NCBI RefSeq assembly: GCF_963678635.1 | Contig: NC_087067.1 | Span: 13,678,844 to 13,742,843, forward strand | Direction of reading: 5' to 3' | DNA length: 64,000 nucleotides | Source of the DNA: Symsagittifera roscoffensis | Lineage: Eukaryota > Xenacoelomorpha > Acoela > Convolutidae | In this document: positions 10,630-22,464 of the stretch, piece by piece | Layout: each line of letters starts with the position of its first letter | Position numbering within the stretch: the stretch's first letter is position 1 | Translations under genes and position numbers: made by a program | Notes under the pieces: generated by a model | Told to the model about the DNA's origin: nothing | The model's database searches: none | Seen by the model: only the letters and a program-made list of their open reading frames with translations

Positions 10630-11945
10630 CAAGTAGCCGAAAAACAGGATGCAAAAAGAAGAAAAATTAGAAAAATTTAGAACTTCTAAACGACGAAAAC
10701 AAAGAGTGAACAAAGAAAGGAACAAAAAGCAACGAAGGAGATAATGTTAAAACTCAGAAATGTCTAGTGCCAGAAAAACTCAAATGAGAGACAAAGAAAC
10801 TAAGTTTGCAATTGAAACTGAAGAGAAAACATTTAGTTGCGTTTTGAAGATTAAAGTATTTGTTGCATTAATAAATTTTCATTGTGATTTTAGTTAGTGG
10901 TTTTGAAAAGCTTGAGTGGAGAGTATATTAAATATTCCAGCCTGCATGATTGTTTTTAAACAACTAAGACGATTGATCACTTTGTGGTGATATGAAAGGC
11001 TTGGGTAATCTCTTGAAGAGGGAGATTATTTCATTGTTCCTTGTAAACACCGAGTTCCTTAATTTTAAAATTCAAAACCAATACAAACTAAATTTCTGAA
11101 GGGAAGAAGCATAGTAGGATAATTTTATTTTGTTGATTGGCAGGACTGTCCTGCGTCCCAACACTTTTTTAAAACATAGGAGAAAAAGTTCTAAATCGGG
11201 ACATAGACATTGGAAGACGGAAAAAATGTTCTCAGCCATATCCTCGAAGGTAAGCCATATCCTCGAAAGTGCAGTTTAGTGATAGAATTTGGAAGGCTTT
11301 CATAGTGTAGTATGATGCCATTTGTATTTTGCAGTGAGTCGATATGACGTGGATAAAATTGATTTCATGCATTTTGTAAACTCTGTTCGATGGCACTGTA
11401 CAGTTTTGATGAAGACTACGAGACTCAATGAGGACATTGACCGGGCTGTCCGGGGAGTATGTGACATTCGACCAGAATGTACGAAATTGCCAAGTCGGAA
11501 TTCGAAACTTTATTGTGACATCGGAGTGGGAAGATTAACGGTTTTAACGAATTAGTGGTCTTAATAATTCATTTTGAAGAACGCAGAAGGGTTAATTTGG
11601 ACTTTCATGTTAATATTTAAAAATTCGTTCAAAAAAAGACACGTAACAACGTAGAAATTTCGCACCAACTGAAACGGCAAAAACGCAACAACATTTATTT
11701 TCAGAGAGAACAACAAGAGAATTTATGAAGAAAAGCGGTAAACGGAAATTGTGTGATACTGATTAGGATTGGAGAGAACTTTACGATGAACATTCCGAGT
11801 TGTAACGATTGTGCCGATTCAATCATTACAACGCGAATCCCGAGAACAAGGAAAGGTGTTGGGCCGGCGTGTCCATTCTTCCTGAAAGAAATAAGGACGT
11901 TATTTCCCCGGATTTCAGAATCCGGAGGGTCTCGGGATACTGAGA
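10630..11945. other. Element tail, non-coding, putative start of LTR
   Basis: The stretch begins with purine-rich runs (AAAAAGAAGAAAAA near 10,654 and GAAGGAGATAA near 10,735) of the kind expected of a polypurine tract. It continues as AT-rich non-coding DNA to a GC-rich patch ending near 11,945. The right part (11,459-11,640) recurs at 15,793-15,975, directly joined to a later LTR-like block. I suspect this is the beginning of the LTR but cannot see paired TG...CA ends. Confidence 0.3.
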
Positions 11946-12082
11946 CCCTGCCATGAGCTCACTATTTTTGCATATAGTTAAGTTAATTAGAGCCTTCTGA
12001 TAGAAGCCGGAAACAGTAACGTTTTTGTCGACCCGATGTTAGAAAGACCACCAAAAGAACTGACTTTTTCAGAAACGGCTAA

Positions 12083-13335
12083 AAGCATGTACAGCTGTGT
12101 TTAGACGCTAGCCAGTCGTTTTAGAACCTAGTTTTATTTTCCGGGCGAATGTTCCATAGATGTTTTTATGGCGCTCCTGGGTGTTTTTCTTTTTTAACAT
12201 CATGACCGGCAGAACCGTTAATGAGCCTTCCGCACCGAGCGGATGCTCACAGCAAGGCGCTACCCACTGGAGTTCCCGTGAATAGCTTTTTGACCTAGTT
12301 AAGACCAAAAATTCACGTACCAGGAAGGGCGGAGGATTGGCCGTACCGTCGTTCCCTGAGAGGTTTTGTGACCAAAAACACTTAAACCGAACAAAAAGTA
12401 GTATAGTACCTAAGAAAAAAACAAAAAACAAAAAAAAGTAACCGAAAAAACCAAAAACTGTAAAAAAAAGTATAAAATCAGTAGAAATCATCCCCCCAGA
12501 CGAGATGTGATCCGACCCTTCCGTTTGTTGTTGTTCGATATATTGTTGTTACAGGCATTTAGCTCAGTCAGAATCGTTACGATTAAATTGTGGCCCGTTT
12601 GTGGTGCTTGTACTGTAGGGTTATTTGAGTATTTAAGCACGTTAATGCTACCTCGCGCTCAACCCGGAAGGGTCTCGGGTTTAGAGAAGAAGACTGATCC
12701 GGCAAGCAGTGCAAGGATCGACAAGAAGGGGCTCAAGGACAACAACAATCGACTGTTGGGAATCGTTAACAAGTTTCGTATCCCTTTTGGTACAAAAAGT
12801 AGGATATGAATCTGTGGGGGGCTCGACTGTGACTGCACTGAAGTGACCCTTCACCGAATTGCAAATTTCCGAGTTAAGCACCTTAATTCGGGTATTGAAC
12901 AAACCCGGACGGGTATAATATTACTAGTATTACTACTTATACAGCCTCTAATAATAATTTTATACCGTTTTTCAGTAAAAAACACAGTAAGCAGACTGGT
13001 TTTTAGGGTCAAAATAGCGATATTTTGATCCCCCCAAAAATCGCGATTTTTGAGATATCGATATTTTTTGAAAGGGAAAAGCGCAAAATTAGTGAGGTAA
13101 ACCGTAACTGTACTAGTATAATAGGTAGAACCGGTTGGGTTTAGTTCAGAAGTGGTTGGAACTAATTGGGTACCAAAAACCGAATTTTCTTGTTTTTTGA
13201 AAAAACGAAACGCTACAAAATAAGAAATTTTTTAAAAAAATTTTGAGTTAGGACAGTAAAAATTGTTGTTCGGACAAAGTTCACTAGTGAGTCGTCAGGT
13301 GTTAAAACCCGTTCGCCGATAACCTTCCTGGTGAA
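12083..13335 (+). repeat. Putative LTR block R, copy 1
   Basis: This matches 15,975-17,195 and 20,693-21,925 over about 1.2 kb with small indels. Landmarks include an A-rich run with AAAAAACAAAAAAC, the motif CCCGGAAGGGTCTCGGG at 12,664, a possible TATA-type element (GGGTATAATATTA near 12,911), and a perfect 16-bp palindrome AAAAATCGCGATTTTT at 13,036-13,051. Open frames of 60-100 codons inside it differ between copies and are not credible genes. In copies 2 and 3 the block leads towards a minisatellite, a primer binding site and gag, which is why I call it LTR/leader. Confidence 0.55.
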
Positions 13336-14318
13336 ATCGGACATAACATGAGGACATCGATCTTGAGTCTGGAGAGTATGTGCCAGTCGGTCAAATTTGG
13401 AAGTTTGACCTTGAGGAATACGAACTACGTAATTTTGTGAGGAAATTTATTTTTTCAAATGCTCAACTTTCTCGCGAAAACTGAAAATCTCAGAAATACA
13501 AGATCAGAACGATCGGATAACAATCGCGAGAAAGTGGTCAATTTAAGCAGCGGGAAATTGCTATTCGCAATTTCTGACATCTAAGTAACATGAGACTAGA
13601 GCTGTCCTATCTTGATACAGAAAACAAAGAACATCAAAATTCAGTTGGACCCGAGTGAACCATCGGTGGAAAAGTGGACAACCGAGGTGTCCGAATGGTC
13701 CAGAACCAAAACTCCGTTCTTGAGATAAAACTTGTTCGATTAGAACTTACTGAACCAAACCTAATTTCCCGAGTATTCTCAAGTTGCTTACTAATTTAGT
13801 TACCTCTAATTCTCGAGTGTGCTGGTATGTGAAAACCCAATTTAATTTTCTTGAGTGTGTTTTATGATTGTTATGTTGAGGTACGGAGAGTTTTAGGTTG
13901 ATCCATCTGAAATGGATCAAAGTTTCACTGTCTGATAAAAGTAACTGTACGGATTGTTCCGACCCTGTTTTTAACGGCGTTCGTGTATTTTGGGTATTTT
14001 GAGACCTAAGTATGGGGACGTTCTTATTTTCTAGAGTGGGGGGGGGGGTATTTTGGTAGTGACTTTTAAGCTGTAACGGGTTTTTAGTCTCATGTCGCAA
14101 AAGACCGAATTGGCTCCGACCGTTCGAGCTAGAAAAACACAAAAGATAGTGTCCCTGACTCTTGAGCCAATGGTTATAGGGCCTATTTTTTTTTAACCTC
14201 ATATGTGTTCTAATTTTTTAAATAGCAATGAAAACAGTTGGTAATTTTTTGATGGTATAGACTAAGACATCAAGGTTTAAAAAAAATTAATCAGAAAATA
14301 TTGCAATTACTCATGATA

Positions 14319-15382
14319 TTGGAACATTTATGTGACAACACTTATTTTTGAACAACACTTATTCAGAATGTCACCAAAATTTTTACATCGACCTGCTGCA
14401 AATGATCTAAACTTCTAAATTTCTTGACTTGCGCGTGAAACAGACCGGCGCTGATGTTGACACGACTTGGTACAGAAAACCAACTGATACAGGATTGACT
14501 CTCTCTTTTGGAGCTCTTGCACCGATGAGATACAAGAAGAACATTGTGCAAGGAACTGTGCATCGTGTGTTTAATGCCTCTTCCAACTGGCATTCTTTCG
14601 CGGAAAGCACAACTGAGGTTGGTTGTATGCTGGAGAAAAACCAATACCCACTTCAGTTTTATGAACCCATCTTCCGTGAGACTCTCAACAAGATCATTGA
14701 GAAACACATGAAACAAGACACAAATACCAAGACAACAGAAAAAGCGGCCAAGAAACGCATACTTTTTGTCATGCAAAATAGGGGCAACAAAAAAGCCGTT
14801 TTCTCAAAGCCTCTCCGAAAAATGGCCAATATTTCTGTCATCTTCACAACTAGACAGAAGAAGACAGCCTTACCATCGCTGAAACCAAAATAACCAGAGA
14901 ATCTTCGTGGCAACGTGGTTTACGAAATCACTTGTTCTAGAAGCCATTCTAGCTACGTCAGGCAAACAACCCATCACCTAGCCACGAGAGCGCACGAACA
15001 TTCCAGAGGTACTGGCCCAGTAGGGGAACACCTCAATTGGTGTGGTGTTACCATTGACAGCTGCGAAGTAAAGATCATTGACACAGCAAGAGACTCCGCG
15101 TAACTTTTAACCTTGGAAGCATTGCATATCAACCAGAGAAAGCCTTCAATCAACCGGAAGGAAGAGTACAAGGCTCGCGAGTTGACCCTGAAGCTGTAAC
15201 ATTGTTACATTGTCCCACATTCCAGTGGCTTGTTCCAATCAAACTTGCTTATCACTGTTCTATCCGTTTTTAATTGCTTTTTTATAAATGTGCTTTTAAT
15301 TTGTATAATTTTGCTATTTTTTAGTTACTGTTGATGATATAATGTCGAAAAGTTTTACCATTGATGTTTCTTCCCTGAGATC
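14319..15382 (+). mobile_element. Penelope-like insertion, duplicated copy
   Basis: Flanked by ATTACTCATGATA at 14,306-14,318 and 15,383-15,395, the same target duplication as the copy at 8,683-9,747. The shared flanks show that it was copied together with its surroundings and did not insert independently. Confidence 0.75.
14429..15199 (+). pseudogene. Penelope-like RT C-terminus plus GIY-YIG endonuclease, copy 2
   Basis: Same frame structure as 8793-9563, with stops at the same two places and a final TAA at 15,197-15,199. Differences from copy 1 are few, for example SSYVRQT for CYVRQT in the nuclease core. The stop after DSA is again TAA although the preceding codon changed from GCT to GCG. 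Confidence 0.7.
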
Positions 15383-15808
15383 ATTACTCATGATAGTTTA
15401 CTTTTTTATTTGAATTCTTCATTAATTTATTACCAAAAATAGTATCAACGAAGGTCTGCAGGACGAAACAATGGGAGCGAAAAATAATTAACACTTCGTT
15501 CATAGGGAGACTTTTTTAAAAATATATTCACTTTCCTGAAAAACTAGTTTATTTCAAAAACTATTATGTTGTATCTAGTGGTCCAATATAACCAATTTTG
15601 GGCTTATTTTTTTCTGCAAAATTCATATCTGATTTTTTTGCGTTTTTCAAAAAAATGCATTTTTCAACTGGAAACTGAATTTTTTTAATATGAACGAGTT
15701 TTTGAAAAGAGAACTGAATAATTCAACATAAGGCTAACCCTCTTAATCCTCCTTCAACTAGAAGCCCTACTTTGTTTCGAAAAATTTTTTTGTGACATTC
15801 GACCAGAA

Positions 15809-15975
15809 TGTACGAAAATGCAAAGTCGGAATTCGAAATTTTATTGTGACATCGGAGTGGGAAGATTAACGGTTTTAAGGAATTAGTGGTCTTAATTGTT
15901 TATTTTGACGAACGCGGAAGGTTTAATTTGGACTTTCATGTTAATTTTTAAAAATTCGTTCAAAAAAAGACACGT
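15809..15975 (+). repeat. Short copy of element tail joined to block R
   Basis: This matches 11,475-11,640 and 46,068-46,225 (TGTACGAAA...CGTTCAAAAA). It is then fused to block R at AAAAGCATGTACAGC, skipping about 430 bp that lie between the same two sequences at 11.64-12.08 kb. The order tail then R is therefore seen twice. Confidence 0.6.
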
Positions 15976-17195
15976 AAAAGCATGTACAGCTGTGTTTAGA
16001 CGCTAGCCAGTCGTTTTAGAACCTAGTTTTATTTTCCGTCGATATGTACTTCCGGGCGAATGTTCCATAGATGTTTTTATGGCGCTCCTGGGTGTTTTTC
16101 TTTTTTAACATCATGACCGGCAGAACCGTTAATGAGCCTTCCGCACCGAGCGGATGCTCACAGCAAGGCGCTACCCACTGGGGTTCCCTTGAATAGCTTT
16201 TTGACATAGTTAAGACCGAAAATTCACGTACAAGGAAGGGCGGAGGATTGGCCGTACCGTCGTTCCCTGAGAGGTTTGTGACAAAAAACACTTAAACCGA
16301 ACAAAAAGTAGTATAGTACCTAAGAAAAAAACAAAAAACAAAAAAAAAATAACCGAAAAAACCAAAAACAGTAAAAAGTATAAAATCAGTAGAAATCATC
16401 CCCCCAGACGAGATGTGATCCGACCCTTCCGTTTGTTGTTGTTCGATATATTGTTGTTACAGGCAATTAACTCAGTCAGAATCGTTACGATTAAAATGTG
16501 GCCCGTTTGTGGTGCTTGTACTGTAGGGTTATTTGAGTATTTAAGCACGTTAATGCTACCTCGCGCTCAACCCGGAAGGGTCTCGGGTTTAGAGAAGAAG
16601 ACTGATCCGGCAAGCAGTGCAAGGATCGACAAGAAGGGGCTCAAGGACAACAACAATCGACTGTTGGGAATCGTTAACAAGTTTCGTATCCCTTTTGGTA
16701 CAAAAAGTAGGATATGAATCTGTGGGGGGCTCGACTGTGACTGCACTGAAGTGACCCTTCACCGAATCGCAAATTCCCGAGTTAAGCACCTTAATTCGGG
16801 TATTGAACAAACCCGGACGGGTATAATATTACCAGTATTACTACTTATACAGCCTCTAATAATAATTTTATACCGTTTTTCAGTAAAAAACACAGTAAGC
16901 AGACTGGTTTTTAGGGTCAAAATAGCGATATTTTGATCCCCCCAAAAATCGCGATTTTTGAGATATCGATATTTTTTGAAAGGGAAAAGCGCAAAATTAG
17001 TGAGGTAAACCGTAACTGTACTAGTATAATAGGTAGAACCGGTTGGGTTTAGTTCAGAAGTGGTTGGAACTAATTGGGTACCAAAAACCGAATTTTCTTG
17101 TTTTTTGAAAAAACGAAACGCTACAAAATAAGAAATTTTTTTAAAAATTTTGAGTTAGGACAGTAAAAATTGTTGTTCGGACAAAGTTCACTAGT
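15975..17195 (+). repeat. Putative LTR block R, copy 2
   Basis: Matches the R copies at 12,083 and 20,693. It continues without a break into a further 680 bp (shared with 22,018-22,460), then the minisatellite, the primer binding site at 18,725 and a gag start at 19,127. That order, non-coding block, PBS, gag, is what an LTR and leader would show. Confidence 0.55.
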
Positions 17196-17199
17196 GAAG

Positions 17200-17878
17200 G
17201 GTCCAAATAGCACAGTTTTCGGCAATTTTTTTCAGCTGGAACGTTTTAGATCGGATCTTTTGCATTAAACGAAAAGATTATAGACCTTTTGAGCTCGAAT
17301 CACTAATTTTTAGGTCAAAAAGATAAGAACTGCGAAAAAAGTTAGGCGGAACCTATAAGAGAGAAAATTTTTTAACAAAAGACGTTTAGGTTAACAACTT
17401 TGGAACTACTGAACAAATCCAGTTGATCTTGATACCATTAGATCAAAAATTACGTGAGCTTACTCATAGAAACTTCATTTATTCGAGAAAACAAGCTTGA
17501 AGTTTTTTGAAATTGTTTTTAGCAAAATTACCAATTAGTGAAGATTGTGAAGATTTTTTTTTGGAAAGCTCTTATACCCCTACCAAAGGGTAGTAACGGT
17601 TGAAAAAGGCAGTTTTACGCTAATTTAGACAACAAGGGAGGGCCAGGGAACCCAGAAAACCATAGTCGAGTCGAAACTAGGCTAGTTAGAAGACCCTTCA
17701 CAGTTGAGTAGAATAGTAAAATAAGAGGCTTAACTACGATCTGGAAGGGTCTAGAGACGGAAATACACCCTTCCTAGTTAGTTGCTACAGCATAATAGCA
17801 TCGGAGAACGTATCCGGAAGGGTCTCGGGTGAATTTTTTAAAAGTCCCGGAAAGGCCATTTTTACAAACCAGGATGGT
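17200..17878. other. LTR/leader non-coding segment between block R and minisatellite
   Basis: No gene. It is largely shared with 22,018-22,460. It contains scattered copies of the GGAAGGGTC motif in both orientations (for example 17,815 and the complementary ACCCTTCC near 17,768), as if the neighbouring minisatellite grew from this motif. Confidence 0.45.
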
Positions 17879-18380
17879 CCCAATCCGGAAGGGTCCTATT
17901 TTTGCCAATCCGGAAGGGTCCTAATTTTGCCAATCCGGAAGGGTCCTATTTTTGCCAATCCGGAAGGGTCATAATTTTGCCAATCCGGAGGGGTCCTATT
18001 CTTGCCAATCCGGAAGGGTCCTCATTTTGCCATTCCGGAAGGGTCCTAATTTTGCCAATCCGGAAGGGTCCTAATTTTGCCAATCCGGAAGGGTCCTAAT
18101 TTTGCCAATCTGGAGGGGTCCTATTCTTGCCAATCTGGAGTGGTCCTAATTTTGCCAATCCGGAAGGGTACTGTTTTTGCCAATCCGGAAGGGTCCTTAT
18201 ATTGCCAATCCGGAAGGGTCCTATTCTTGCCAATCCGGAGGGGTCCTAATTTTGCCAATCCGGAAGGGTCCTCATTTTGCCAATCCGGAAGGGTCCTCAT
18301 TTTGCAAATCCGGAGGGGTCCTTTTTTGCCAATCCGGAAGGGTCCTATTTTCACCAACCCGCAAGGGTCATTTTTTTGTC
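17879..18380 (+). repeat. 25-bp minisatellite array 1 (about 20 copies)
   Basis: Tandem repeat with unit AATCCGGAAGGGTCC followed by TATTTTTGCC or TAATTTTGCC, exact 25-bp spacing at the start (17,882, 17,907, 17,932). Variation concentrates in the T-rich half and in GGAAGGG versus GGAGGGG. There are no unique spacers, so it is not a CRISPR array. Because 25 is not a multiple of 3, every frame shows repetitive open stretches; these are not genes. Confidence 0.9.
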
Positions 18381-18724
18381 AAAACTTAAGTAGACAAAAA
18401 GAAAAGTAAATAGTAAAGAATATTAGGTTATTAGGTGTCAGGCTAGAAACCAGTGACTGTATGGGTAACTTGCCCTTTAAAAGGACCAGAATAAAACAAA
18501 ACAGGTCTAAACCCGCATGTTCGCGACACTAAGTCTAAATTGAATGAGAGTTTGTCACCGATTTGTGTGGAATAAAATCCAAATTGTTTATGGAAAAGTG
18601 ATTGCCATGAGGATTTTAGTAGGTCTAGCTCGGGAAATCCGAAGGCAGATAGGTAACACAGAACTCGGTGGGTGCAATAGATGCCCACTTGTGAAAATTA
18701 CTGCCTTCAAGTTTAGTTCGGTTA

Positions 18725-18744
18725 GTGCGGCACCGAACAGGGAA
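18725..18744 (+). promoter_or_regulatory. Putative lysine-tRNA primer binding site, copy 1
   Basis: TGCGGCACCGAACAGGGAAG contains CCGAACAGGGA, the core of the PBS complementary to the 3' end of tRNA-Lys(UUU) in many LTR elements. It lies about 400 bp before the gag start at 19,127. The 5' bases deviate from a perfect TGG complement, and no CA LTR end directly precedes it. Confidence 0.5.
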
Positions 18745-19126
18745 GTTCTTTCTGAAGAAACAAGTTCGACTACTGCGACTAACGAAAAGTACAAAACACA
18801 TACATTTTTTTGAAACTTTTTTTGTTTTCCTTCATTTTTGGTTTTAAATCAATAATATCTGTTCTTGATTGGGCAGTGAAAACACTATTTTTTTAAAATT
18901 ATTGATATCATCAGACTGTGCTAGCTTCATATCATTACAACCAATAATCGATCAATGTGAATAAATTGTATATACGCTCTACTGTGATAACATACAAGCA
19001 TTCGTGGTCACTATTTAGGTGAAAATTTCGAATTTATTGTGCTGTGTTATTATTGTCAGCAGTCAAACAATGAGGACACTAGCAATTGAGTTGAGTGTAT
19101 AAGCAGTAAGAAGTGATAAATTGAAA

Positions 19127-19276
19127 ATGAGTCTAGACAAGTCAAGGATACCTAAGCTAAGTGAAAGCTCTCGGAAGATCACACCACAGAAACAAAGAAA
19201 GGCAATGAATTGTGGGCTAATTAAATTTCTTAGAAATAAGAATAATTTTTTAATGCAATTGATACACAATTATTAG
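19127..19276 (+). pseudogene. Truncated gag start, copy 1
   Basis: ATG at 19,127 opens 49 codons ending TAG 19,274-19,276. The first 28 or so residues (MSLDKSRIPKLS, then SSR and KQRKAMN) match the gag start at 23,641. After about 19,210 the two sequences diverge completely, so this gag copy is cut off. Its spacing from the PBS equals that of the second copy. Confidence 0.5.
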
Positions 19277-19461
19277 TTTACACAAAAGATAGATTCGGTC
19301 TAAAAAAGCTCCATTCATTTTTCTCATAAGCAATAAATTGAAACGCTCAAAAAAATTGGTGAAAAATTCTAGATTCAAGTCCTTTATAAACACAAATAGG
19401 GGACAAAATTAAAAGCAAATATATGTTTTAACTCTCAAATATCCCTTTTTAGGTCTATATT

Positions 19462-19907
19462 GGACAACGTTTATTGGGAATTCCTTCAAAATTTTTAGAT
19501 CGACCTATTGCAAATAATCTAAACAACCATCTCTCAACGTTTCAATTTTTGATTTGAATCACCAGTTTCTTCCAGGTCTCAAGTTGCCAGTTTTCACCCT
19601 TTGTAATAGATATGTCCAGCGGTGGAAATTAAAAGGTACAACAGAGCTTACGAAAGATATCACACTGAACAATGAAACTAACTCGTTTTAAGTGTTTCAC
19701 ATCGCATGATCATTTTTTACTACTCCGCTTACTCAAAAAAATTTTCACTCCCATAGAAATTTTTTGACAAAAGTTAAAATTTGGCATTTTCAGACCTGGA
19801 AAAAAGTGGTAAGTGAAATCAATATGGAATTTTTCAGAGACTGTAGCTTAGATCATTTGCAGCAGGTCGATGTAAAAATGTTAGTGACATTCTGATTAGT
19901 GTTGTCC
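19462..19907. mobile_element. 446-bp inverted-repeat element (MITE-like)
   Basis: Left arm 19,462-19,527 begins GGACAACGTTTATT; right arm 19,842-19,907 ends in GTTGTCC. Read in reverse complement, the right arm matches the left over about 60 bp with scattered differences (shared TCGACCT, GCAAAT, ATCTAA). No coding capacity. The same 60-bp sequence is found at the 5' edge of the Penelope-like insertion (8,717-8,778), so it may derive from that element. No obvious target duplication. Confidence 0.5.
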
Positions 19908-20317
19908 AAAAAGGTTCTTGAAATAGGCAATTTAGAGAGTAAAAACCCAAATTTGCGTTAAATTTTGTTTCTTAAAATTAGCCCCTCCGTCATGCGACGG
20001 TCCGTGCACAGGTTGGATAGGGCCACATCAACACTAAATAAATTCATCGGCAAAAAATTTTGAATAAATCAAATCGATTTTAAAGCATGCAGAGAATTGT
20101 CAATTTAAATCTACCCTCCTCGAATATAGCAATGATGGAATTGTCTATGTTTTATATATTTTTCAGTTTTTTGCACTCCTTGAGGCAGAGAACTGTGCTC
20201 ATTAAAAAAGGTATCTTCTAGTGTATACCTCTTTAATTGCAAACACTTAGTTTCTAATTAAAAGATTTCAATTATGAAGGAGAAACTTGTGTGTAATTTT
20301 GATTATAAATTTTGAAA

Positions 20318-20680
20318 TGTGTTCTAATTTTTTAAATAGCAATGAAAACCGTTGGTAATTGTTTGATGGTATAGACAGAAACATCAAGATTTAAAAAAAA
20401 TAATAATCAGAAAATATTGGAATTACTAATGATAGTTTACTTTTTATTTGAACTCTTCATTAATTTATTAGCAACAATGGTATCAACGAAAATCTGCAGG
20501 ACGAAACAATGGGAGCGAAAAATAATTAGCACTCCGTTCATAGGGAGACTTTTTTAAAAATACTTTAACTTTCCTGAAAAACTAGTTCATTTTAAAAACA
20601 ATTTTGTTTTATCTAATCGTCCAATACAATCAATTTTAGGCTTATTTTGTTCTGCAAAACTCATTTGTCAGAGACGGTGA
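20318..20680 (+). repeat. Empty-site copy of the sequence that received the Penelope-like insertion
   Basis: GTGTTCTAATTTTTTAAATA onward matches 8,567-8,682, then jumps directly to the sequence found at 9,761-9,990. The single ATTACTAATGATA at 20,422-20,434 marks the unduplicated target. This is the pre-insertion state of the locus family. Confidence 0.75.
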
Positions 20681-20692
20681 AAATTATGTAGA

Positions 20693-21925
20693 GCTGCGTT
20701 TAGACGCTAGCCAGTCGTTTTAGAACCTAGTTTTATTTTCCGTCGATATGTACTTCCGGTTACATAGATGTTTTTATGGCGCTCCTGGATGTTATTATTT
20801 TTTAACATCATGACAGGCAGAACCGTTAACGAGCTTTCCGCATCGAGCGGTTGCTCACAGCAAGGCGCTACCAACTGGGGTGGAAGGGTAGTTCAGGACG
20901 CGGAAGCCTTCCGGATTCCCGTGAATAGCTTTTTGACCTAGTTAAGACCGAAAATTCACGTACCAGGAAGTGTGGAGGATTGGCCGTACCGTCGTTCCCT
21001 GAGAGGTTTTGTGACCAAAAACACTTAAACCGAACAAAAAGGGGTATAGTACCTAAGAAAAAAACAAAAAACAAAAAAAATAACCGAAAAAAACAAAAAC
21101 AGTAAAAAGTATAAAATCAGTAGAAATCATCCCCCCAGACGAGATGTGATCCGACCCTTCCGTTTGTTGTTGTTCGATATATTGTTGTTACAGGCATTTA
21201 AATCTGTCAGAATCTTTACGATTAAATTTGTGGCCCGTTTGTGGTGCTTGAACTCTAGGGTTATTTGAGTACTTAAGCACGTTAATGCTAACTCGCTCTC
21301 AACCCGGAAGGGTCTCGGGCTTAGAGAAGAAGACTGATCCGGCAAGCAGTGCAAGGAGCGACAAGAAGGGGCTCAAGGACAACAACAATTGACTGTTGGG
21401 AATCGTTAACAAGTTTTGTATCCCTTTTGGTACAAAAAGTAAGATATGAATCTGTGGGGGGCTCGACCGTGACTGCACTGAAGTGACCCTTCACCGAATT
21501 GCAAATTTCCGAATTAAGCACCTTAATTCGGGTATTGAACAAACCCGGACGGGTATAATATTACTAGTATTACTACTTATACAGCCTCTAATAATAACTT
21601 TATACCGTTTTTCAGTGAAAAACACAGTAAGCATACTGGTTTTTAGGGTCAAAATAGCGATATTTTGATCCCCCCACAAATCGCGATTTTTGAGATATCG
21701 ATATTTTTTGAAACGGAAAAAGCGCAAAATTAGTGAGGTAAACCGTAACTGAACTAGTATAATAGGTAGAACCGGTTGGGTTTAGTTCAGAAGTGGTTGG
21801 AACTAATTGGGTACCAAAAACCGAATTTTCTTGTTTTTTGAAAAAACGAAACGCTACAAAATAAAAAGTTTTTTGAAGTTTTTGAATTAGGACAGTAAAA
21901 ATTGTTGTTCGGACAATGTTCGCTA
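20693..21925 (+). repeat. Putative LTR block R, copy 3
   Basis: Third copy of the block at 12,083 and 15,975. Near 20,880 it has a local insertion of about 35 bp (GGAAGGGTAGTTCAGGACGCG region) absent from the others. It is followed by about 90 bp not present in copy 2, then the shared leader, minisatellite 2, PBS and gag. Confidence 0.55.
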
Positions 21926-22464
21926 GTGAGTCGACAAGTTTCAAAACCCGTTTGCCGATAACCTTCCGGGTTAAAGTGAAATCGGACTTAACGTGTTTGA
22001 TTTAGTGGATTCATCAATCCGGAAGTGTCCAAATAGCATTGTTTTTGGCATTTTTTTCAGCTGGAACGTTTTAAATCGGGTCTTTTGCATTAAACTAGAA
22101 GAGTATAAATCTTTTGAGCTCGAATTTTTATTTTTTAGGTCGAAAAGATGAGAACTGCGAAAAAAAATAGGCGGAATGTATAAGAGAGAAAAATTTTTGA
22201 CTTTAGAAAAAAGATGTTTTGGTTACCAACTTTGGAACTGCTGAACAAATCCAGTTGATCATGGTACCATTAGATCAAAAATTAGGTGAGCCTACTCATA
22301 GAATCTTCAACTGTTCGAAAAAACATGCGTAAAAATTTTTTTTTAAGATTGTTTTTAGCAAAATTACCTATTAGTGAAGGTAGACCCTTCACGTTTTGTG
22401 AAAAATTTTTTTGGAAAGATCTTATACCCCTACCAAAGGGTAGTAACGGTTAAGTCCTCAATTT

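Larger units (their letters stand above)
10173..11945 (+). repeat. Copy of the SGNH-element 3' end and tail (matches 44,763-46,535)
   Basis: The sequence is nearly identical to 44,763-46,535, including coding end, A-rich tail and the region around GTGACATTCGACCAGAATG (11,459 here, 46,051 there). One clear difference is a 3-bp deletion in GGAGCGAGG near 10,212. It is bounded on the left by the string GTGACATTCGACCAGA shared with the duplicated block. Confidence 0.85.
13348..15808 (+). repeat. 2.46-kb duplicated block, copy 2
   Basis: Second copy of 7,709-10,172 (see that entry). After GTGACATTCGACCAGA it runs straight into the element tail (AATGTACG...), whereas copy 1 has about 1.3 kb of SGNH-element 3' end between two occurrences of that 16-mer. 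Single-base differences and small indels separate the copies. Confidence 0.85.

Noticed and set aside
17879-18380. CRISPR array
   Set aside because: Units are contiguous with no unique spacers, no cas genes, and the setting is eukaryotic.
10630-18725. Exact LTR boundaries with TG...CA ends and matching 3' LTR
   Set aside because: No paired termini could be identified by eye; blocks are shuffled by duplication and deletion, so only putative LTR/leader blocks are given.
12108-21944. 60-127-codon ORFs in the R blocks
   Set aside because: Length and frame change among the three copies with small indels, and the composition is that of the non-coding LTR block.
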